A stretch of 64,000 nt of DNA from Gnomoniopsis sp. IMI 355080 (lineage: Eukaryota; Ascomycota; Sordariomycetes; Diaporthales; Gnomoniaceae). The notes under the pieces are model-generated. The model saw only the letters and a program-made list of their open reading frames with translations. It did not search any database and was not told where the DNA came from. Within the stretch, counting starts at the first letter, position 1; every line of letters begins with the position of its first letter. Shown in pieces: positions 56,777 to 64,000 of the stretch. A program made the position numbers and the translations under genes. The DNA is taken from contig JAPEVC010000138.1 of assembly GCA_027946555.1 (NCBI GenBank), positions 34,388 to 98,387 on the forward strand. Direction: 5' to 3'.

Positions 56777-58140
56777 TCAGTGTTTTGAATTAGTGTTGTG
56801 CAGATCATCGGGCATGCAACCGGTAGGGAGGTGGCGCGTACGTTCCACTGGCATCTGTCCCTCTTGAGAATGCCATGAGGTGAACTTGAGGCCTGCGAAC
56901 GCAAATCGATCTAGTTTGGTCTGCAAGAGAGGCAGTTCTTCCTCTTGAAACAGAGCATGTTTTGTTTCGTCTATCCAAGCGTACAGTAGCTTCTTTCGAA
57001 TATGAACTTCGTCGCCGTCCACGTCAGGGTCAAGTAAACTCAGAGCCATTTGGACCGAAGTCGAATGCGTAGTTTCAGGAACGTGAAAAGCCGCCTCAGC
57101 TGGGGATTTCCGAATGCTGGTGACAGTCATGTCTCTTAGGAGGTGATGACGAGGGGGTTGTGTTGTTCCTGCTATCCTCGGTATGGTCTCCAAATCGCCG
57201 TTCCTGCGGAGGCCGGGCCTCTCGTCTAGAGCCATGGCTATTATGTCTCACCAAATTTTGTTCAAGCTCTTGTAGTAGGAAACCTCGAGAGCGCGGCGAT
57301 CGAATTCAAAATCCAGCCGGCTTACTAGTCCTAGCAAGCCGTAGATTCAATCCTGCTTTAGTTTAGCGTGGCAGAATGATGTTCGCTTGAGCAATTCGAG
57401 CAATTGTCATAGACCTCCCCTCCTGAATCCCAATCTTCAAATATACAAGCTCTTGTACACGCTGCAGCTTCCGTTCGCGGTCCAAGAAAGTTCAAAACGA
57501 ACAGATCGTTTCATGACAGTAACTAATTTATGCAAAAGCTCCTCAAGCCGCACGACAAGATCGCCGGCAGTGACGAAGCAGCTTTTCGCACAAGCTACTT
57601 CTTGCAATACCCAGACTCTTTCCCAGTGAGGTTCTCTGAAGGCCAACTTATCGCAGGCCCTGTGAATTCGTTCAGACTCAGATGATTTCCACTGATATTT
57701 GGGTGCAATTGGGTGGCCAACATCCTTGGTCAAGCGGATCACTGTCCGGAGGGCCTTGAGCGTTGACGTTCACTCTCCTGGCCAAGAGATAACGTACTTC
57801 GCCTCGACGTATATATCTCCCATACTCAATATCTTCTCATTTCCCTCGCTATGGTGCGCCTGGTCAATGCAGAGCAAGTCTGCTCAAAATCAGTTACACC
57901 TTTCAGTCGCGTCCGTCCTCTTGCGTTCCCGAAACTGCCAGAGACTTTAGTGTATCCTGCGCAACCTGCTGTTGATGTCCGTAGTGTGTCTAGGTGTCGA
58001 ATCACCCCATACATACAATAGGGCCATATAATGTGGGCAAATAGAAAATTCGCTGTCGTACTGATGTAGGTTACAGGATATGTCGCCGCAGATGAGTTCG
58101 GAGTGGGCTTCGATCAGGCTTCCCAGTGGAAGAGACAGTC
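56777..58140 (-). pseudogene. HET-domain pseudogene with RIP-like stop codons
   Basis: One continuous minus-strand frame reads a HET protein: YVWGDS, then ADLLCIDQAHHSE, YVISWPGE, WERVWVLQEVACAK and IYGLLGLV, in the family order. HET proteins trigger cell death on fusion of incompatible hyphae. Eight in-frame stops interrupt it: TGA at 57248-57250, 57347-57349, 57407-57409, 57437-57439, 57770-57772, 57884-57886 and 57890-57892, and TAA at 57947-57949. Each can be derived from TGG, CGA or CAA by one C-to-T or G-to-A change, and no indel is needed. Upstream of 58140 the frame meets further stops, so the true 5' end is unclear. It is not a close copy of the HET gene next to it. Confidence 0.85.
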
Positions 58141-58141
58141 A

Positions 58142-58729
58142 AGCAGCACAGGCTTTCTATTTGGCGTTTGTGTCATGCCAGTCTCTTTGCGACCCTTTAT
58201 TTGCTCCTGGAAGGTCGCGAGTCTTCGCGTGGCGCAGCATCAACCTAGGCCCAAGCGGGCTCAACTACTGGGGCCAGCAGCTGCGCGTTGCAGCGCTCGA
58301 GTTACTCTGTCCGTGTATCAGCTCTCAGCATTGAGTGTTGTATTGGGTTACATTATCGAATGTCATCACGGACCTGGGTCAGGTAGTAGTGCTCAACACC
58401 CTCTGAGCCAGATCCAAGAGAGGTACTAGTAGTGACAGTTCCAATGTACACACTACGGTATAGAACACTGACACGAGCCAGTCGTTCTACCAGTAAAAAG
58501 ATATCACCTTGATTCGGACCTGCACGCCGCGGACTAACTGATGATCGCTCGTGAGTCGAGGTTCAACAGCAACTTGGAAGTACCGAGTAACAACATAAAA
58601 AGCAAATGAAAATTGGCTGCCTAGACAAAGAGACACTCTGCGCAGATCTTCTTGCCGTTGACTTACCTAGTTTCGTTCCCATGGAGAGCTGTGAAGGAAG
58701 CGTGCCAACCTTGGAAGTTTCATACCGGC
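58142..58729. other. Intergenic between HET pseudogene and HET gene
   Basis: May contain the lost 5' part of the pseudogene. No separate gene is supported. Confidence 0.4.
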
Positions 58730-60706
58730 TCAACAAATCTCAAAGGTCTCCACGTCCAACTTTCCAGCGTCTGCCACGGAAATGGCCTGGCCATGCATGA
58801 GACCGTAAGTGTATGTTTCGCCAACCAGTTGATGACGTGCCGGATCTGACGATTTCCTCAGAACATACGGGGTCTCCCCACCAAACAATATGCACAGCAA
58901 ATCGCCTTTTACGGCCATGGAGGGCACCATGGCGAAATGACCGAGACTCGTGATAGCAAATTTCCTACCACCCGCATTCTGCTCCGCGGCTTGCATCCAT
59001 ACAGTGAAGTCCGTTTCTAATTCATCTTCAAAGGTTGCCAAACTTCGTATCTCCTGTTTCCTAGATGGGAAAAGCTTCCCAAGCGTTGCAATTCCAGACT
59101 TATAAGCCGAAACGTTGCACGACAGACCCTCGATGGTGCTTTCTGGAGCGAGAGTGCTTATGAAAGCTTTGAGAGGGTTTTCGTAGCCCTTTATGTGATT
59201 GTAGCCCTGGACTTCCGTAAATTTGAAGTTTCTTCGGGGCATTCCCGGAGGTACCTCTTTTGTTCCCATGCACAGATTCCAAGCAAGTTGTATCTGCGAC
59301 TTGAATGATGGACTGTCTGAGCTGTAGGGAAACGGTCTATTCAAGACTCTCTTGATAGAATCAACACTTAAGCCAAACACGGTGAGGGTCCGAAAGTGTC
59401 TGTCGAAGGAAACATTGTAGCTTGTCTCACCAGACGCGTTGAATCTACCGGGATAACCAATAAGGCTCTGCGATGTTCTCAGGTCCCAACGAGGAACCCA
59501 GCTGGGAAGTCGAGCCGTCTCTGGACTTCGTGAGTCCGAGCTTCCAGTATCCCGAACGGCATTGAGTAGGGTCAGGGTGGAATCCGATCTGAGGATTCGG
59601 ATAGCGGTCTCGTGATAGATGTCGGTAACAGAGTTTTGGTAGTCAGGCTGGATGATCGGGGTACCGTTTGGGAGCAAGGCGGAGAAATGTCCAAGAAGTG
59701 AAAAGACATAGTCTCGTGGATCGGTCGCCGAGCTTTTTGCACTTAGGCACAGCTGGTATACAAAGTTTGCTTCTGCTTGCTCTTCGTCGCTATCGTTTTG
59801 CCGCACGAATCTTCTGTGCAATGATACCATCGTAGATGAGTCAATATTGTGGCGTCGCTTGAGCTCTTGACATGTGTCCAATTTCCTTATACCATCAGAA
59901 AGTTCCTCCCAGTCGATGTGTCGTTTGCCCCAGTGGATTGATGCTCGCGAGTCCGTTCCTATCTCTTGCGGTATCCAGACGCGTGAGAACCATCCAACCT
60001 CACAGAGTTGCTTCAAAGACTTCCAGTGACTCTTGGGAATCCAATCGAAATCGGCCCCTGCCTTCTTGCACAATGAAGATAGAAGGTGATCGCCGAGAAT
60101 TGCGCGTAGGGCCTGTATCAGGCTGAAGGCCTTTGCCGCGTGTTTGTCCACATCCGGTCCGAGCCATGCGAGTACTTCTTCGGCATTCTTGTAGATATTG
60201 TGCATCGTTCGCACCTGCTTACTCCGTTCGGCAGGATCTGTTTGATTGATGCATACCTGATCAACCCAGATCCACAGCCATTTTGAGGGCGACCTGAAGT
60301 ATCTCAATGCGGAGGCGAGATTTGGCGTGATCTTAAGCTTCCTACCGTCGACATATATCGATTCGGTGAATTTAGGAGGCCCCCAGACGTATGAGAGCGC
60401 CTTGTATATCTGTCCAGTTCGGAGTCTCTGTTCTTGCAAGCTGCCTTGCAAGGCGTCATCCGCGTTCCCTGGTGCCACGGCCAAGATTCTCAAGTTTGTG
60501 TAAGCGTCCTCCAGGGGTTTGTACTTGTAGTACTGGGCAAGGATTAGGGGTGGAAATGAAGCCTGCTCTGCTTCCAGCTGTCGCTCCAGTTCCTCAGCCG
60601 CAGCAATCTCGGCGTCGTAAGCAGCCTGTCGCCTTTCTTCTTCTCTGAAACGCAAGAGAGCTTCAGAGACGATCACATTAGAGGGATTTCCAGACATGAT
60701 TGTCAA
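58730..60706 (-). CDS. HET-domain protein, intact
   Basis: Single exon, 658 aa. The HET domain (PF06985) is found in fungal incompatibility proteins that cause cell death when unlike individuals fuse. Landmarks: YKALSYVWG (101-109), IWVDQVCINQ (about 146-155), VLAWLGPD (178-185), VWIPQEIG (243-250) and DPRDYVFSLLGHF further on. The N-terminal 50 aa are strongly helical and charged (REEERRQAAYDAEIAAAEELERQLEAEQ split over two helices), a possible coiled coil. The C terminus ends with the usual VGETYTYGLMHGQAI element. There is no NACHT or WD-repeat module, so it is a stand-alone HET protein. A second Met (residue 4) is an equally possible start. Confidence 0.9.
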   Translation of the reverse strand: MTIMSGNPSNVIVSEALLRFREEERRQAAYDAEIAAAEELERQLEAEQASFPPLILAQYYKYKPLEDAYTNLRILAVAPGNADDALQGSLQEQRLRTGQIYKALSYVWGPPKFTESIYVDGRKLKITPNLASALRYFRSPSKWLWIWVDQVCINQTDPAERSKQVRTMHNIYKNAEEVLAWLGPDVDKHAAKAFSLIQALRAILGDHLLSSLCKKAGADFDWIPKSHWKSLKQLCEVGWFSRVWIPQEIGTDSRASIHWGKRHIDWEELSDGIRKLDTCQELKRRHNIDSSTMVSLHRRFVRQNDSDEEQAEANFVYQLCLSAKSSATDPRDYVFSLLGHFSALLPNGTPIIQPDYQNSVTDIYHETAIRILRSDSTLTLLNAVRDTGSSDSRSPETARLPSWVPRWDLRTSQSLIGYPGRFNASGETSYNVSFDRHFRTLTVFGLSVDSIKRVLNRPFPYSSDSPSFKSQIQLAWNLCMGTKEVPPGMPRRNFKFTEVQGYNHIKGYENPLKAFISTLAPESTIEGLSCNVSAYKSGIATLGKLFPSRKQEIRSLATFEDELETDFTVWMQAAEQNAGGRKFAITSLGHFAMVPSMAVKGDLLCILFGGETPYVLRKSSDPARHQLVGETYTYGLMHGQAISVADAGKLDVETFEIC

Positions 60707-61787
60707 AGACTAGGGACGAAGTCTGATCAAATCCCTCTGATGAGACAAAGCTTCTATTCTCAAACTTGAACATCGAGAGAACTTTGAAAAACTCTCTGTA
60801 ATGGTCTACCAAAGTGGTTGTGGACGATTATGCGGGAGCAGAGGGGTTCGGCCAGTGAGCATTTCCCGGGGCTGTGCACATGCAAGTATCTGCAGATGAC
60901 CACACTGTAAAACGCATGCTGCAGCTCTGCTGCGCGCATCGTGACACAAACACTTCATTAGGATGCATAGAAAGTGTTATCTTCTAGCCTCGGGTCACTT
61001 GACCGCATGGTTAGAAGACAGTGTTATGAAATGAACTAGAAAACCATTCATGTCTTCGGATTAATATACGCACCAGTACTCCTCGAGGGTCATCTAGGTC
61101 CATCATCAATGTAACAATCCCTAAGCTCTGATGACTTGCCATAACGTTCAGCCAATATTCGGGTTAGTCTATAAGAAGAAGGAGACCTCGGGAAGAAGAG
61201 ATTAAGAAAACCGATTAATAAGCCATCCAGAAGCAGCATATCATCAGCATCACTTCCTTCCTTACTATTATCTTATATATTAACATTGATCCAACCTGAA
61301 CTACCTAGGTAGCCTTTCTTCCATTAACCTAACTCAACAGAAACCCTAGGTTGATTGCGTAGATTGATAAGCAGGCTGTCCATACTATAGCAAGCTACCT
61401 AAGTACGTTTACCTACCTACCTAGAGAGGTATCTAAGTACCTGGGTACCTAGGTGTGAGTGGTCTGGAGAGCCGCCTGTTTCACGTCTGAAAAGTCTTTG
61501 CACTGGAAAGCCTTGCTGAATACAAAGTGTTCAAGTGAGGGCGACCTTACAAATATCACGGGCTCACAGAAATATTTTCTCAGGAGAGCAAATGCAATTT
61601 TCTTGATTTGTGACATTACTAGGCAAGACAGCTGATACAACGTCCACTTCGCGTGGTCATGCTACGCTCTAGGTTCCCCTTGGCTGCCATGTCGAATTTC
61701 CCAGAACTGAGAAAAGACATTAGCATAAATGTATTTTCCAAGTTGCGTTCTTGAGGCGAACAGGAAAGGACAATCGGCAGACCTACC
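60707..61787. other. Intergenic with CTACCTAGG-type words
   Basis: TACCTAGGTA occurs at 61302-61311, and a dense group of related words (TACCTACC, GTACCTAGGTG) at 61395-61453. No gene is supported. Confidence 0.5.
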
Positions 61788-62026
61788 TTAGCACAATTGT
61801 TCCCTAACTCTGAGACTAGCCTTGGCGCAGCATTCACTGTAACATTCCTCATTGGTGGCGCATTGGTCTATGCAAGCAACCTAAGTGAAACTTGTCAGAA
61901 TACTTCGAAAGAACTACGAGATCATGAGTAAGAAGAACTGACAGCTGTGCTGGACTGTGGTGCTGGCACTGCGGCAACCATGCCAAGCGTTGCCAAAATA
62001 ATCGAAATGGTGGATGTGAACTTCAT
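61788..62026 (-). CDS. Very small secreted six-cysteine protein (58 aa)
   Basis: Two exons: 62026-61943 and 61880-61788, intron 61881-61942 (GTCAGT...CTTAG); 58 aa. Exon 1 encodes a textbook signal peptide (MKFTSTISIILATLGMVAA) with a short Pro/Ser stretch. Exon 2 gives C31, C35, C41, C45-C46 and C58: C-x3-C-x5-C-x3-CC-x11-C. All six cysteines lie in the 28 mature C-terminal residues, which suggests a compact disulfide-bonded fold. Each exon is too short to stand out as a long open frame. The family is not recognised; an effector-like or antimicrobial-type peptide is possible, as inference only. No toxic activity can be read from the sequence. Confidence 0.68.
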
Positions 62027-63815
62027 TGTGAATATGGGATGTTGTTGAGGAGCAAGGAATGAGAAGATGATTAATACCTAGTAGCTGTGAGATCATTCAT
62101 GGTGTGCCAAGAATGATTTTATATCCCACCTGTGGACATGGCACCTTGCTCGGGTGCAACTCATCCCTACACGACCGCTAGCCAAGACGGTCGCTACCTG
62201 AATCATACACAATTTCACAAGGAGTACTAGTATGATCTGCTTAGCGAAGACCCTCCTGGATTCACGAGTCAATCGTTGTACGCAGTAGTGGGTATGTGGA
62301 GTCGGAACAGGGCTGACGCGAGGACACTGACGCGGTAGGGACCTTGCAATTGTATAGCTTGTTACCGCCAAGAACTCAAGAAGGAGATCGATCGAAGTTC
62401 TTATTCAGACGACATCGATCATTTCATCAACACCGTTAGAGGTGCTCAAGCTAAAGATTAGGTCTGAAACTTGAGTTCCAAAGGCAATGGGCGAGACTAC
62501 TCTGTGTGTGTCCTACATATTGCTCGGATTGACCCATTTTCGCAGCCAACCCTTTGTGCCCAAGGCGATCATCATTTGATAGGCTAGTCAGGTATGAGGA
62601 TTTGGGACGAACCGAAGCAACTTGCGGTCTATGTCTAGTAGCAATCGGTATGTGCACAATTAATTAGTGGCACCATATCCATTTACTGTATTGGTTTTGC
62701 CCCTCAATCTATTAGACATCATATACGCAAAAGGTACCTACTCACTTGAGTTCCTCACACTGCGCACTATCTAGGTACTGTAGCCGAGATGATGGATGTC
62801 ATATCTTCACCCGCCCCTATGAGAAACTGTCATAACTTGACAACAAATGCCGTACTTTAGCCATCAAGCGAGGCCCCAGAGGAGGCTGATTCAATTTCGA
62901 CAATATAGCTTGATAGTCAGTTGTCTAGTATTCCGCTAGTCCTACGGCCTTGTGGGCTTCGACCTCCTGGCGTTTTCATGGACGAACAACGGTTGTAGAA
63001 TCCTGGAAACCTGGACAAGCTCACTCCGTCGCGTTTTCTGTTTAAGCCCCGGAAAAGAAAATTATCCGGACAGGGTGCTAATAACCTGGAATCTCTATAA
63101 TAATTGAAGGTTGAGGCTTCGCCTGGGCTCGACGAGCACTGAAACTCGCCGGTTCATACTACCTGCTTGTGCTACATTGCTCCGAAGCCCAAAGATTTAC
63201 TTGCCTCTGAAAAGAACTCGAGTCAATTTGTGATGCTACATCATTTGTCTACATCCGAGGTCCAACATAGAAGCTATGGGCAACTCGTACTGGTGTACAC
63301 GTAACTTATAACAGTACCATCCCATCAACAATTGCCGAAATCTTTGCAACCTTTGTTCCAGATTGGAAAAGTAGCTTTAAGAGTTGTCCAACATTTACAT
63401 TAATACAAGACTCAACGCATACTTTTTTTGGAAGTGGAGGGGGGCGGGGTTTTACTCGGCTCCCCTATTCGATACTGTGGGGTTATATACAGATCCCTTT
63501 ACAGATAGGTCAAGACTCCGAGCTGCTCTATAATAGTCTATGCAGTGAGTTTTAAACTCTGGAAAGGAATTCTTTTTAGAGATATATAGCTTTTCATTAG
63601 GGAGGGTTGCAATACCTACTATAGAGGAGAATATCAACTTCTAATAACTGTCATTTTTCATATATTACTATCTATAAGGTGGCATATAAGAAATCGATAC
63701 AAATCCGTTAGATAGGCAGTTTTAGCTAGTCTAGGTGGCAGGCAGGCTATAAATTAAAGATATATCATGAAAACGGAAGGCATATTAAGAGGAAGGCATG
63801 CCGTAGGAAGCCTAT
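62027..63815. other. AT-rich, probably decayed region
   Basis: No gene is supported. From about 63050 the DNA becomes AT-rich with many TA steps (e.g. 63480-63780) and short broken frames, as in old repeats changed by C-to-T mutation. No terminal repeats or transposase motifs could be recognised. Confidence 0.4.
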
Positions 63816-63957
63816 AGATAAGAAGGAGAAGAAGAAGAAGAAGGAGAAGAAGAAGGAGAAGGAGAAGGAGAAGGAGAAGGAGAAGGAGAAGGAGAAGGAG
63901 AAGGAGAAGGAGAAGGAGAAGGAGAAGGAGAAGGAGAAGGAGAAGGAGAAGGAGAGC
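63816..63957 (+). repeat. GGAGAA simple-sequence satellite
   Basis: Purine-only tract: first mixed GAAGAAGAAGGA units, then about 17 uninterrupted AAGGAG hexamers to 63957. The strand asymmetry is complete (no pyrimidine for over 100 bases). Confidence 0.97.
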
Positions 63958-64000
63958 TTTTAGAATATTATAGCGGAAGGCAGCGCTGCGGAGAATGACG

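Noticed and set aside
56777..57235. Reading this 152-codon frame as a separate small gene
   Set aside because: It is in the same frame as the HET remnant upstream and directly continues it; a TGA at 57248-57250 is what separates them.

Overview
The window is nuclear DNA of a filamentous ascomycete (Pezizomycotina). Most genes carry one to seven short GT-AG introns (about 49-122 bp). The products are typical of such fungi: a GH5 endoglucanase, an AA9 lytic polysaccharide monooxygenase, PNGase A, an RTA1-like membrane protein, small secreted Cys proteins and HET-domain proteins. The sequence does not fix genus or class. Coordinates are joined-exon models built by hand from splice signals and frame continuity.

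Layout. Bases 1-10.1 kb carry a 131-aa secreted protein, a GH5 endoglucanase, PNGase A and an F-box-like protein. A four-exon gene for a repeat-rich disordered protein lies at 10.7-13.5 kb. At 14.2-20.1 kb a carotenoid/stilbene-type oxygenase is divergent from a SnoaL-like protein, followed by a purple acid phosphatase. At 21.2-25.7 kb are an AT-hook protein and an intronless UPF1-type SF1 helicase. At 26.7-35.5 kb are AA9 LPMO, a polysaccharide deacetylase, an eight-exon amino acid permease, a 122-aa secreted protein and an RTA1-like protein. At 38-39.2 kb is an MDR reductase. At 40.5 kb an intron-containing tRNA-Thr has its 3' end repeated in inverted orientation about 0.5 kb away. At 41.6-49.3 kb are a Prp43-like DEAH helicase with a frame break, a probable mitochondrial flavoprotein and a two-knuckle CCHC/RGG protein.

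The right part (51.4-60.7 kb) looks like a fungal self/non-self gene neighbourhood. A DUF7580-type protein is divergent from a multi-C2H2 protein with an exact 63-bp internal duplication. Next come a HET-domain pseudogene, readable in one frame but broken by eight stop codons all explainable by C-to-T or G-to-A changes (RIP-like), and an intact HET-domain gene. A 58-aa six-cysteine secreted protein follows at 61.8-62.0 kb, then an AT-rich, probably decayed tail ending in a GGAGAA satellite.

The 10-bp palindrome TACCTAGGTA occurs seven times, always between genes. Several long gene-free stretches (35.5-38.0, 44.2-45.8, 49.3-51.4, 62.0-64.0 kb) show nothing I can call.
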